From NCBI GenBank assembly GCA_013115125.1, contig JABANN010000289.1, positions 1 through 42,387 of the forward strand: DNA of 42,387 nt, in the 5' to 3' direction. Shown in pieces: positions 9,241 through 20,403 of this stretch. The position numbers and the translations under genes were made by a program. This DNA is from Perkinsus olseni. Lineage: Eukaryota > Perkinsozoa > Perkinsida. Numbering within the stretch: the first letter of the stretch is position 1; every line of letters starts with the position of its first letter. Below the pieces are notes generated by a model. That model was not told where the DNA came from. It searched no databases and worked only from the letters and a program-made list of their open reading frames with translations.

Positions 9241-9639
9241 TTTCGGCCGTTTTTGGCACTGTAGTAGAAGTTAGGGGAGTGCTGATCAACAGGAGTCTTC
9301 GATAATAGTGCAGATTCAATAACTGCACGCGGTTCGGCGTTGCCCCCGTCACTCCGTAGCTCATGGGATGTAGTCGCCCTCGCCGCAGTGTCGAGCTTCG
9401 CTTGGAATCAGTAGCGGGGGGAATACCTCGGGTTATGGCATTGCCCAAAAAGCTGGACACAGTCGACGCGCTCGAAAAAACGCAAGATAACAAGAGATTA
9501 CCGCCTTATTGCAATGGCACGCACTCCTCACTTTGGTCATTGTTCAGCGCTCGGAGCCCGCATGTCTACATGCCAGAGGGCCTCTATATTCAGCATGCGA
9601 GGGGCATCGATTCGGCTATGCCTTTTCGGAAACCTGTCC

Positions 9640-9661
9640 TTCACGACTCGTGAATCACGAG
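9640..9661. repeat. Tripartite palindrome, full 22-nt form
   Basis: 6-mer TCACGA, centres C and A. Intergenic. Confidence 0.9.
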
Positions 9662-9905
9662 GGGATCATTCAATTGCTAGTGCTGATTTAACTGGGTGTA
9701 CTCGAGCTTCTGGCCAAGAGTCTCTTAGGCCTCGGGTCTCGGGGCTTGGGGCGCCAGTCGCCTGCAGGCCACTTACAGAAAGAGGCCCACGGAGCCTGTG
9801 GCAAAGGCTGGTGAACTCGCTCAGTTCGCAGTGTTAGGGATTAGTTATATGAAGCACGACAGTAACCTCTGCAAACAATAACATCACAACATGTCATGAC
9901 AGTCG

Positions 9906-9927
9906 CTCATGCGGCATGAGTCATGCC
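9906..9927. repeat. Tripartite palindrome, full 22-nt form
   Basis: 6-mer TCATGC, both centres G. Lies 17 bases beyond the stop codon of family member B, in its 3' flank. Confidence 0.9.
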
Positions 9928-9943
9928 TCGGTGGGGCACTCTT

Positions 9944-10641
9944 TCATTTCTTGACCTCTACTCTATCTCGGGGAAATTTCCCCATAAGCCATTTTATCTC
10001 GTTGAAAAAATGGCGTAGCCAGACGGTCCCGGGCTCGGAACCACGTGGAGGGTGCTGGTCAATAGTATAAACAGCAGCTCGCTTGCAATCGAAACCGTCA
10101 TCGACAATCTTCATGATTTGAGGCAACAATTCGAGGAAAGGATTGACCAGAGAGAATCGTTGGCAGAATTTTCTCTCGTCTTCTCTTCGGTCCAGATAAT
10201 ATCCATCGGCGCTAGGCCCAATGCGAAACCTCCAAGATTTGTCGCCGTAAAGGCTGAAATGCACGGAAGATCATTCCTAATCGAAGAGACCGATTCTCCT
10301 CATTAGTATTCGGCACATAGCTTCTCTCCATCGTCCAGAGTCACGTTCGTTCCGATATGATGATAATGGCTTTTCTTGAAGTAAGCGTGGTCCCAGAACT
10401 TCTTGATGCGCACCACCGCCGACTCACCAGCGTAGCTGATTTTGCACTCTTTATATTGTACAAGTCATCGGTCTCCATGGTGACTTCCTCGGCAATTGGC
10501 CTCATCGGAAGGGGAGGGAGGATTGCTTGACTGGCGGCATCTCCCAACACTCGCGAATACCTGCCTTCTAAGAGCGGTCCGTAGGGCCACCACCGAGCTC
10601 AGGAGAGAAATCGATGCAAGGCAGTAAGCCAATGGAGCCAT
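9944..10641 (-). CDS. Secreted protein, paralogue family member B (apparent frameshift)
   Basis: First exon 10561-10641 encodes a signal peptide (MAPLAYCLASISLLSSVVALRT) and ends at a GTATTC donor. The last exon, about 9944-10253, encodes LYGDKSWRFRIGP to DRVEVKK. The middle exon (about 10300-10510) reads PIAEEVTMETDDLYN in one frame and ECKISYAGESAVVRIKKFW in another; alignment with member A (INKDC / IKEC) suggests one base is missing near AATATAAAGAG. The copy may be a pseudogene, or the base may be an assembly error. The 5' edge of the middle exon is uncertain. Confidence 0.65.
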
Positions 10642-10925
10642 TGTGGCAAGAGAAAGGCTATCACTAATTGTACTTGGAAACACCCACGACATATTCTTCC
10701 GAATCGGCACCACTACATCCGTGTGGACCCTCGGAAAATCACTGCGAAGCGAGTGAGGTCTTCACTCCTCCGAGAGAGTTTGGATGTAACGTGATAACCT
10801 CGACGCTTTATTTGTCGAGGGACAAGAGGGTGGCGTGGCTGTCAGAATCCGATAAGCGATTTGAGACAGAACTGGGAAGTTTCCTGACGTGGGCGGAAGC
10901 TAGCAAGAGATTTAAGTGTGGACAA

Positions 10926-10947
10926 TACACACCGTGTGTAACACACG
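10926..10947. repeat. Tripartite palindrome, full 22-nt form
   Basis: 6-mer ACACAC, centres C and A. Intergenic. Confidence 0.9.
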
Positions 10948-11140
10948 GACAGTAGTAGTATTCCAACAAAGCCTGTTCGAGTTCTGTTGGGGATCTATGC
11001 CGACGAGCTGCTTTCATTTGGCAACGCCACTGTCCGTTGGGCTGATGATTCAAATTGATGTGTGCGTCCCTCACGCTGCTCACTCCATCTACTATGTCAA
11101 AGGTGTTTAATTACGTTCTTAGTCAAAAAGTCGTCGTGTC

Positions 11141-11162
11141 CACACAACTTGTGTGACACGAT
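11141..11162. repeat. Tripartite palindrome, one mismatch
   Basis: 6-mer ACACAA, third copy ACACGA; left outer base fits, right does not. Confidence 0.55.
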
Positions 11163-11721
11163 TTCGTCCAGGCTGAGCGAAGTATGAACAACGTCGTCCT
11201 TAGGAATCCTGAGTTAAGATTATATGACCTCCATAGCTGTTCGAACGGCGAGGACCGAACCCAGTATACGAGCCGTGCCTTCTTCTTTGTGAAAGACGGT
11301 AGCTGCTTCTTGAGGAAGAACCGTAAGTTTCTCAAGAGAGGAGCTTTAACTTCAAGTTTAGGCATTTCTTAGCCTCCTTCTGGAAGTAAGGACTCTTCAT
11401 ACCGGCTCACCCGCAACTTGGGAGCTTTTTTACGAGTATATCTCCCAATCTGTGCTCCCGCAAATCGAACCGGTCACCTCGCAGCTGTCAAGCGCGCCAT
11501 CAAGCATCAATAAGACTCCGTTCTAGATAAAATTCAGCTCCTCAACTGGCACACACTTGTTGTCTATCTTCATCCAGCGTTCGTTCCTATCCTGTGGCCG
11601 TTTTAAGTGATGAGGCCTCCCGAGTTCCGAGTCCTTGGTTACCGTCTTACGAGCCTCGCTAAAATCTCTGAGCACTTGAATTCGCGGTTAGCACTTGCGC
11701 TGGATGCAACGGCTTCTTGCG

Positions 11722-11743
11722 AGTACTTGAACGCAATCGCTCT
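11722..11743 (+). repeat. 22-base direct repeat, copy 2
   Basis: Same 22 bases as 6546-6567; lies about 60 bases before a tRNA-like sequence. Confidence 0.9.
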
Positions 11744-11805
11744 CACGTGTTCCTGTGCATATCGAAGCCCTGTATTCAAGAAAAGTGCGATCATCGGATA
11801 TATGA

Positions 11806-11876
11806 GTCGCCGCCTCGAATTGAACCTGGATCACGCGAGTGATGGTCTGCCGCTCTACATATTGAGCTGCGTTGGA
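11806..11876 (-). pseudogene. Decayed tRNA-like sequence
   Basis: Read on the minus strand it has tRNA spacing throughout. The D-stem is perfect (GCTC/GAGC with loop AATATGTA) and the T-loop TTCAATT is in register. Stems elsewhere are broken: about 3 of 7 acceptor, 2 of 5 anticodon and 3 of 5 T-stem pairs form, and position 33 is C. It is therefore a tRNA fossil or tRNA-derived element, not a working gene. Confidence 0.55.
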
Positions 11877-12545
11877 GTAGTGTAGCCGTGGTTTCTCAGT
11901 AACTTGCCGTCTGACTACGACTTATGCTCACGATTCCGACCCACGCCGCCACGGGTCTCCGCCGATTCTCGGCAAGGAGCGGTTCCTAAAGCTCGTCAAG
12001 GAGGAACTCCAAGTTGTGACTTTTTCGCGCTCCTCGAGAATGAGATTTTTTCGCTGCTCAAGGCCGGGGTGGTAAGCACTCCTTCCTCGGAGGTCTGCCT
12101 CAGGAGAAACTCCTGAGTTGTAGAGACATTTTCTCTAGTTTTTTGCTTTTGTGGGAACTTTCTGTCACGCTGCACGCATGCACAGCCATTTCACTCCTCG
12201 GCCGGCAGCTATGTGACTGAGCAAAATCATCAAATCGTAATCTCTTCCTCGAGCGGCTCAGCAAGGATTTAGAATATCATCTTCTGGGCATATGCTTGTG
12301 TTGAGACGTCTGTCAGTATTCGCTTAAGAGAACTTGGGAAACGCTTTTGTCCATGAAGTTGACAGTCTTCTCTCCACACCATTCGTGCCGAGTTGAGTGA
12401 AGGTGCTGTTAATTTCGTCATTCCCTTACGCTAACCTTTCTGATGTTCATCTAGGTCTTTACTGCCCCGCTCCAGCGCGGAGCCTCCCGGACGCTGTATC
12501 TGATTTTTGGGGAAGAAATCCTAAGCGGCCTCCGCTGGTTTCATC

Positions 12546-15500
12546 ATGAACTCGAAGGAAAGCAGACTTAGCCGGCCACTTTCTTGTTCATTTCAAGCAG
12601 GGAACAGGAAAACTTTCGGAGGAAAATATCACCAGGGAGATGCTGCCGGTAGTATTCTCATAATTTCCCCCATCAGTGGGTTTAGTATCATTATCACCAT
12701 CCCCCACTCCATGCTGGCCGGAGGCTTCTACCGCGCACTCTTATCCAAGCACTACTCGGGGCCTAGCAGGACGGTCAAGGTCGTCTATAGTTCTCGAACG
12801 GGGACCTCGAAGGCAGCAGCCGGCAGATTGAAAGATACTCTCGAATCGGACAAGATTCGCGTCATCTTGCTCCCAATCGAGCAGTATTCCTACGAGGAAC
12901 TTTGCGAGGAGTCTTATCTCGTACTTTTGCTCTCCACGGATACGGATGGAACTCCTCTGCCCGGGGCTAAGGACTTCACTGAGCAGCTTCGCGATGCTGT
13001 TTACGATTTTAGAGTTGACAAAAATGTATTGGAGAAGTGCAAAGTGGCGGTGATTGGATTTGGTTCGGAAGAATACCCGGCCAAGCACTACTGTAAAGTA
13101 GCCAAAAATTGTGACGATTGGTTGGCCAAACTTGGAGCCCAGCGAGTTTCGCCCTTACTGTGCATTAGCGATACAAGAGACGTTGAGAAGCAAGTTAGCA
13201 GGTAGTAAGGGGGAGCAGCACCTGCCCGACTGGAAGAGCTCTTGAAGTCCGCTATTGTGTATAATTGGCGTGACAGCCGGCGGCGCCCTTTGTGCTGAGA
13301 GTCGCCCAGTGAGAGATCTGACGATTTGTACCATATGCAGTAGGATGTATGAGGAAAGCTTCTATCGAGAGGAAGGGGAGCTGGGAAAGTTATTCAAGAA
13401 TCTCAGGTGCATCGACCTGATTAAGAAGGCGTATGCAAGGCTGGATGCCGAGCCTACTGATCAGCGGACGGCTGATCTCGAGGATGATGTGGAATCGGTA
13501 GGCTCTGAGGAGTCCACGAGTGATACTGAGGATGGCGATGTGGAGGATGCTAGTGGTAGTAGGGGGTGCGGTTACCGCACTGCGGTACTCACGTCAAAAA
13601 GGTTTCGGAATATATTCGGGAAATCTCCTAGTAGTGAAATTTACACAGTAGAAGATCTCGGGATACGCGGCCACTTGCCGATGGTCGAAGGTTTACCTTT
13701 CGTGTAAAACAGCTTGTTGGGTCGTGGCCGACGTCCAAGGCAATTGAGGTCGTGAGTCTTGGTCGATCTGGTAGCCTCGATAAGAGCTGACGTTTCGCAT
13801 TGTAGCGGAGTTGCTCACATGGATGTTCTCCATGCCTCTCGCTCGCGAGGTCCTTGGTTCTATTCCCGGATGTGCGTATTGTCTTCGTACTATACATCAC
13901 TCAGAGTGTTCTACCGAGGAGGGATTCCTCGTCAGGTGCCTGCGGTGGCAACGACAAAGAGATGGTTACTAAGAAGCACCGCGCAGCCCTTACTCGGGAA
14001 GGCTATCGACTGGTTGGCAGCCACAGTGCTGTGAAGCTGTGCAGATGGACCAAACATCAGGTCATAACCTTAGCGATGGGTTTATATACATAAGCATCAA
14101 TGATAAATAGTGTTATTTGCATATGACGGAATAATATGGGAAATTTACAGTGTGTGAGAGTATAAACAAGTGGAGGAGTTTACAGATGAACTCCTTCGTA
14201 GCGAGAATAAACTTATTTCCTTGCAGTGAGCTGCGCGGATGCGCATATTATGTTTGCTAGTCATGCCCTCTCAGCAGTCATGCAGTTTTTTTCCGTTATA
14301 TCATCTTGTTAAGTCGTCGACGACCGAGGCCTTCAGACATGCTGCCATGTTGACGACCTGTTCTCGAGCTGAGCAAATCTTGGTATAGATGTTGAGTCGT
14401 CATGCAAGTTTCAGTCGCACTGCTTTTGCCCACTCGCACGCGCTTCCTTCTGTTGTTGGTGGCTGTCAAGACTTGTATGACTCCATCTCGATCGAGGGCC
14501 GACTTGTCTCTGTCCAGGTCCGAGGTCGAGGAGGATGCTACAAGCATTCCTTCTACGGTATTGAGTCCCATCAGTGCATGGAGGCCACAGCGAGTCTGGC
14601 CTGCGCTAACAAGTGCGTGTTCTGTTGGAGGCATCACCGGAATCCTGTTGGCCGCTCCTGGACGTGGGCACAGGACCCTCCGGAAGAGGTAGTAGGCAAT
14701 ATTTGACCGCGCGCCACGAAATTCGTTGCACGTTTTTCAACTTTTTCGTACCTCGTACCGATCTCGAATACCATAATTTATGGACTGCGAAACGGTCCCG
14801 AAATTCTCGCGTGTTATCTTCGCTGAAACCTTCGCGTTGTTGATTCAGATCGTGAACGGTTGGCTCGGCAACCATGCTGGGATGGTAAAGGAGTTGAAGG
14901 GCGTGCCAGGGGTCACTCCTGAGCGCTTCGAACAGGCTAAGAGAGTGAGGCATTGCGCACTGAGTCTTGTTGGTAGTAAACGGGGAAGGGGGAGCTGGTG
15001 TTGTTGTGGCCCTGTTATGAGTATGCTTACGCGAAGCATATCTGTCAACTGAATGCAGGAGAAATTTGTGAAACGTAAATCGATCTGGATGAGTTGTCAA
15101 GTGCGTTGGCTGGAAGTATCCAAGGTTGACCCTTGCTTGATACAGATAATCAGTCATTCCGTTGAACCAAATAACAAAATCACTACTAGGGGCTTTCATC
15201 GTGTACCTCGGAGTTGTTGTAATAATTTTTGCTCAGCTATGTATCGTACCATCTGCTTCCATTTCGCTGATTATTTCCACTGTAGCAACCGCAATCTTTC
15301 TCCACTAATAATACCAGTAGTCCTTTCTTTCTCAAAATTTATTATCAGCAGTAGCCTCTCGCCGACTTGCGGGGCTCGCCGACTTGCGTGTATTCTTCGG
15401 AAGAAGTTCATCTCGTCTCTTCAGGAGAGCCGATCATTTATCCTCAAATAAATACAGCGCTGGACCTGCTCCATCAGAACGGCATTTCGACCTTTATGGT

Positions 15501-18238
15501 CACCAATGGGCAGTTTCCCGAGGCCATCCGATCCCTCATACCAGTCACGCAGCTGTAATAATGGAGCGTGGGGGGATCGAACCTGTGCAGCTTAGGATCT
15601 TACCGTAGCTCTCATCGTTTTCTGTATCTATCCGGCAGTGCATTCGAATTCAGCTTCGTGATTGAGAATTGTGTGGTTCATACCGTGATGAAAATCTCTT
15701 TTCGATGTGGATTCAGAAGGCACTGTCATAGTATCTTTCATATTGGATGAATTGCGGGCGTCATTTTCAATTGGCACAATTTCTCGGTGTCTTTTCTGCA
15801 ATTCTGTCTGATTCGAAGCCTTCGAGTTTTCGCCCTTCTTGCCTCCGAGTTCATCACATTTCCCGACTTTCTTATGTATTCCTTATGTATCACTAGAGGT
15901 CATTAGTGTCTTGGACGAGCTGTCTGTCGATCCTCATTCCTCGATCAGGTACGTTTCTGTTGACGCCTCCAACGCTGAGGACATGAAGGCCATCGACAGA
16001 CCCCTCTTTGAGGACTTCTGGGACCGTTTTATCGACTCCCTCACAGCACTCAAGCATAAGAAACAACGGACTGTGTAGGAGCCTGAGGGGGGCCTAGCAA
16101 ATTGTCCTCGCGCTTATGGCCTGCAGCATTGCTGTCGTAGTGCTGGAGTGAGATAGTGTTATCTTATTAGGGTCGAGCTTGTTCACGCGGGAATAGCGGA
16201 GGATCGCTTGGGAAGTTGCTTTCGAATGTAGTTCATAGCTCTAGGAGCGCGCAGGCTAGCTATCTTGGTCAAAAAGTGTGACGTGATTCGTATTGAAGTT
16301 TCTTGGTGGGAAGGTGGGCGAGCAGTTGGTTGAAGCAGTTGTCGGTCAGTAGTGGGTGTGGATGCTCATCTTGACATCACTCGAATGCAGACTGGCCGCC
16401 CGGGATGGGGGGAAGCCTAACTCACCGCCGTATCATGAGCTGTGCTCTGTTCTTCCGATCGCAGAGAGTTTTTTGCCGGAGTATCTTAAGTACCTATGAT
16501 GTGCATGGTTGAATAGGTTGTATTTCTAATATGCCTCGTTGGTATGGGAATTCGTCCATTTCCATGTATTTGTGAATGACGTGGTTGGACCTTAGATACC
16601 GTATGACGTTGGTAAAGGGATATAACATATCGACTGCTGCGGAGTACGCGGAGCTACTTCATTTGGGCAACCCTCATTTCCTCGAGATCAAGGCGGTCAC
16701 GTTCTGCGGGAAGGGAGATGGCTCAGCTCAGATGACGATGGAAAATGTGAGTGAATAGCGTGTGGCGAAATAGCAGTGGTAGGGGTGGCAGATCAACTCG
16801 CCTGCATTTTCTGATGGAAAAATCGGATAAACGATAGACTTGAAGAAGGCTGCTATTAGGGTTATATTATCATTTCAGAATTGTGGTCGTTTCGCTCCGT
16901 CCGCCGTAGGGTATCTTTAACACCATCTGCTCTGCCAGGTGCCTTGGTTCGAGGAAGTGGTGGAATTTGCTCAGATGATTATAGAATCATCGCCGTGGGT
17001 TGAAGAACGATATGAGATTGCGTGTACTCATCGGCACTCCTGCACAGTCCTCATTGCCCAGAAGTAGGGGGGCATACGAACTTTGTTTGGGGAGGTAGCG
17101 GGTCTCTTTCGAGTGTGGTAAATGAAGATACCACCTTTGCTGGGTGAAATGTATCGCTTGAGAAATGTCAACTTTATTGTATCAACTTTCGGTTGTATTT
17201 TTGGGAAATGGAGATGTTCGAAGCCATTAATGTTCATTATTGAGAGATTCCAGCACTTCCAAGATTCGCGAATCTTAGATCGTTCAAAGTGGATGGTGTG
17301 TGGCACACCTGGATCGACTATGATAAGTTCACCCAACTAGCCCTGAAGTATTCCAAGACCGGCAAGCCCTTCGCAGTCGAAGAGTACTGGGCTCCCACTC
17401 CTGCATGGGCCGTCTATGGCGCTGAGGTAATAAGGAGGAGGGCTGCAGGGCGTGGTGGGGTGTTCCATTTCCAGTGCTTGCTTATTATATTGGGGAGTTG
17501 GATTGGCCCAAGTAGCAAGTTGCCCTTGGTTTGGAGAATAAAAATAGATTATTACTATTCTTTCCGGGGCGGCGGGTACTATTATTCATAATACGCCAAC
17601 CTACCCTATGAGTTGCCGACCAACTGACAGTTGGTTTGTCCAGCAACTTGCTGGCAGCAAGCACCATAACGGTTTCGAGTATTGATGTGAGTAACGCATG
17701 CAGAAGTTAGTACTGGCCAGTGGTGTGGTGGGTTGATTAGTGCATATCATCAGTATCATCAGCATCTAAAAGGGTGTTCAATAGGCTGCTGCCTCTCCTG
17801 AATTATGGCAGGGCTCTCGGAATTGAATTAAATATGTAAAAGTCAGTTCTGGGAGCATTGCAGGAACTGATGGGAGGCAGCAGTCTATCGAACGTTCGGA
17901 TTCTTAATAATGTATTGAAAGAGAGTATTGATGTATATTTCGAACTGGGAAATTCCCAGTGGAAATTTATTGGCTGTTATTGTCAACTTTGTCAGGAAGA
18001 GGGCTTCGATCCAGAGATGAAGCGGCATTACCGGAATGGCAAGACGCCCGAGCTGGGGAAGCAGATACGAGCGAAGCAGCTTCGGGAGGAGCAGGAGAGA
18101 TCGTCTAAGTGTGAGTGCGGGATATGTTCGGGAAGAATTTCCGTCGTGTTTCGCGTATTTCAACTGTGCGTTCTGAGTTGGTCAGGATCTTCCTTCCGAG
18201 ATACTAGTCTTGTCGTTAGCGCAGTGATGATAGCATAA
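12546..18238 (+). CDS. TYW1: TYW1, tRNA 4-demethylwyosine synthase
   Basis: Radical-SAM flavoprotein that condenses N1-methylguanosine-37 of tRNA-Phe with pyruvate to the tricyclic wyosine core, second step of wybutosine synthesis after TRM5. Eleven exons: 12546-13201, 13341-13555, 13960-14060, 14518-14688, 14849-14972, 15425-15554, 15949-16074, 16596-16746, 16939-17063, 17279-17426 and 17996-18238; all phases agree and give about 729 residues, close to the animal protein. A hydrophobic N-terminal stretch (SGFSIIITIPHSMLAGGFY) precedes the flavodoxin domain (VVYSSRTGTSKAAA, STDTDGTPLPGAKDF). An acidic linker follows, then GSHSAVKLCRWTK, the 4Fe-4S motif CANKCVFCW and GEPIIYP. The exact C-terminus is unsure because a GTGTGAGT donor-like site lies at 18108. 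Confidence 0.93.
13566..13587. repeat. Tripartite palindrome, full form, in TYW1 intron
   Basis: 6-mer TGCGGT, centres T and C. Starts 10 bases after the donor of the second intron. Confidence 0.9.
13803..13873 (+). other. Sense tRNA-like sequence in TYW1 intron
   Basis: B-box-like GGTTCTATTCC at 13853-13863 is preceded by a short stem-loop (CTCGC TC GCGAG). The D-arm is poor, so this is the weakest of the tRNA-like pieces. Confidence 0.3.
14706..14723 (+). promoter_or_regulatory. Intronic CGCGCCACGAAA motif, sense
   Basis: In the TYW1 intron 14689-14848, 21 bases after the donor; extended form GACCGCGCGCCACGAAATT. Role unknown. Confidence 0.6.
15555..15620 (-). other. Antisense tRNA-like 3' half at TYW1 intron start
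   Basis: The minus strand reads a B-box GGTTCGATCCC preceded by an AGCT-type arm; the tRNA 3' end falls just inside the intron donor (15555). Confidence 0.45.
17261..17276. repeat. 16-base palindrome before a TYW1 acceptor
   Basis: AAGATTCG joined to its complement with no centre base, ending two bases before the acceptor AG at 17277-17278. Confidence 0.85.
17619..17635. repeat. Palindrome with 1-nt centre, TYW1 last intron
   Basis: ACCAACTG around a single A; five bases 5' of the tripartite copy at 17640. Confidence 0.85.
17640..17661. repeat. Tripartite palindrome, full form, TYW1 last intron
   Basis: 6-mer CAGCAA, centres C and G; intron 17427-17995. Confidence 0.9.
17945..17966. repeat. 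Tripartite palindrome, one mismatch, TYW1 last intron
   Basis: 6-mer TGGGAA, third copy TGGAAA; centres A and G, outer bases fit; 29 bases before the last acceptor. Confidence 0.7.
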
Positions 18239-18319
18239 TATCGCTGTAGAGTTCGACTGAGCTGGTAATGGCCGACCGACTCACTCAGGACGACGAGACT
18301 ACGTGGAAGACTGGAATTC

Positions 18320-18341
18320 GAGTGTTGAACACTTAGTGTTC
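18320..18341. repeat. Tripartite palindrome, core plus right outer base
   Basis: 6-mer AGTGTT, centres G and T; left outer G faces T. Confidence 0.85.
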
Positions 18342-18799
18342 CGAAGGCAACTCTCGTGTTGTTGGTGGAGTATTTCTCACAATTCAGGTGGCGACGGTAA
18401 GGAGTGCTGTGGTGGAGGATGTTGAGAAGAATAAATGCGCGTCACTTGTTTTATAGATAACGTTACTTCCGGTCTCGGCGAAGATGTTGTTGAGTTCTTC
18501 GAGTAAAAGTTGGGATTGATGATCGAATGGTTAGTCCGTGGGCTTCAACCCAAAGGATCTATTGGGACTGGAGGGTTTTCGAAAAACACTTTCCTGAATT
18601 AGCGGACATTGCCCGAGAGATATTAAATAAAGGCATATGAAGTATAATGATATATCACAAGACACTCATATCAATGTGCCGGGATTGAACAACACGGCGG
18701 AAGTGGGTGTGAGACAATGGCCAGAGTTCTAACCTTATCTGTTCTTGAGTTACAAGGCCAAGAGTGTACTGTTATGTTGAATCACGAAGATACTCAGTT

Positions 18800-18824
18800 A
18801 GTAACCTAAAAATTTTAGGTTACT
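18800..18824. repeat. 12-bp palindrome with 1-nt centre
   Basis: AGTAACCTAAAA and its complement around A18812; no third copy. Confidence 0.95.
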
Positions 18825-18873
18825 GCGGCGCGATCATCGCAAACCTTGACGTAAAATTTCTTCGGACGGGAAC

Positions 18874-18895
18874 CTATAAAATTTATAGTATAAAT
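18874..18895. repeat. Tripartite palindrome, full 22-nt form
   Basis: 6-mer TATAAA, centres A and G. Intergenic. Confidence 0.85.
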
Positions 18896-19137
18896 CATAA
18901 CGAAGACACTGTAGAGCAGAAAAGGTATTGAATCAAACCTGTAGAGTTTGGAGAAGATTCAATGTCAGTGAGGGAATTGCAGATGGGGCAGATGTTCAAC
19001 TTGGTGGGCATTTTTTAATCAGAGAAACTGGCTGAAAATAAAGGACTCAAGACAGGAGTTATCATAAGCGAATAGCAGAAGATTGAAATCACGAAGGTTT
19101 GTTCAATGCTTGCAACATTGTGAGAAAGATCCAGGTT

Positions 19138-19159
19138 GAATCCCGGGGATTCAATCCCC
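19138..19159. repeat. Tripartite palindrome, full 22-nt form
   Basis: 6-mer AATCCC, centres G and C; followed by an extra CTCAATCCCCC direct repeat. Confidence 0.9.
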
Positions 19160-19292
19160 CTCAATCCCCCTAAGCATATGACTTACACAGTGTGTGAGAG
19201 TGTCACTCTTGATAGTTCATCCGGGATGATCGGGATGAATCATCCCCGGAACGAACGCCCCGGCATTTTGTTCAAGGCAGGGTTTTGCTGGT

Positions 19293-19314
19293 ACTCATAA
19301 TATGAGTCTCATAT
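19293..19314. repeat. Tripartite palindrome, full 22-nt form
   Basis: 6-mer CTCATA, centres A and T. Intergenic. Confidence 0.9.
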
Positions 19315-19687
19315 TCAGAAAGGATAATTCATCATCGTTGACGACGATATAAGTTACGTATATAAGTTATCATATAACATAATATTGTAAATATTTGAGA
19401 CTAGCAACACATTTCTACTAACAATCTATGGGTTATGTTATCAATCTATGATAGATTGCGTAGATCATCTATCACCCCAGTTCGACGGTTGATGATGAAT
19501 CACAGAAGCAATTCGGCCCTTTTGGGACGAAATGACTTTTCATGCACCCGGAATCAGTGTTGGGTTAGTATTGGGAGGTGGGTCAGAATGAGATTGGAGG
19601 CGATAGTGGTGTCGACTCCGCCGTCTGTTTAGCAATCCAATTCTGAAGCTCAGGTTGGTTCTTCATACACGGAGGGGTGAGTGTATT

Positions 19688-19709
19688 AAAGTATGATACT
19701 TTTAGTATC
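19688..19709. repeat. Tripartite palindrome, one mismatch
   Basis: 6-mer AAGTAT, third copy TAGTAT; centres G and T, outer bases fit. Confidence 0.7.
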
Positions 19710-20403
19710 TCACTCGCGGGCCGCGAGTCGCGGCGATTGGGTTCCCGTAGATGAGAGTGTTGTGTACGCGCCATTGCCCCGCGATTGTTAGCGGCAGCGA
19801 ATGGAGGCCGCGCGATGCGATAGACTGCCGTGCACAGCACTCGTGCCGGGTGAGGAGGGATGAGGCGAGAAATGACTCTTGCACCTCTCACGAGAGGTTC
19901 TATGACGACTTCACAGTTAATCTCACATACGTATCTTGTACGCGACGCGTAACACGCGTGCGCAAACGACGCCCGCGGGTGTGTTCGCTCGCATCCGCAT
20001 TTAACATTCGATAACAAGTTATTCTTGTTCGAACACCCCGCGGTATGGTGTCACAACAGCGCGGCAAGTCCATGACTCTCATTCTCATTCCACTTCGCTA
20101 CGATGACGTAGAGTCGACGACTAGTCCGCGAGCCTGTCATGCCAACGGACCGTGCGATTGGCATGGAAGCTTCAACATTCCTGCTGGCCGCAGTTTTTAC
20201 AAGAACTTTGTGTCCCCAACTGGTCAGATCGGATGATGGGCGATTATTAATGTGGCAATAATTCCGTGCCCGGAGTTTGTCACGCGTGTTACAACAGCGT
20301 CATTCTATGTCGGGGCGCGCGGGAATTTCGGCTCGTCATCCTTGAGTTGAAGCATGGCTCATGTAAGATATGATAATCTCCTGGAATCTTTCATACCTGT
20401 TCT

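Larger units (their letters stand above)
9241..9943. other. Intergenic stretch
   Basis: Overlapping plus frames (9363-9837) share no protein-like pattern and I call no gene. Two full tripartite palindromes lie here. Confidence 0.45.
10642..12545. other. Intergenic stretch before TYW1
   Basis: About 1.9 kb with no exon I can defend. Contains two tripartite palindromes, the second copy of a 22-base repeat, a tRNA-like sequence at 11806-11876 and another antisense B-box-like motif near 11473. Confidence 0.5.
18239..20403. other. Intergenic, palindrome-rich, no gene seen
   Basis: More than 2 kb between TYW1 and the MAP kinase without a supported exon. Four tripartite palindromes and one near copy, a 12-bp palindrome at 18800-18824, an 8-bp one at 19442-19458, and a possible sense tRNA-like stretch (TGGTTAGTCCG...) at 18528-18580. 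Confidence 0.5.

Noticed and set aside
11806-11876. Functional tRNA gene
   Set aside because: Spacing is right but most stem pairs are broken and position 33 is not U.
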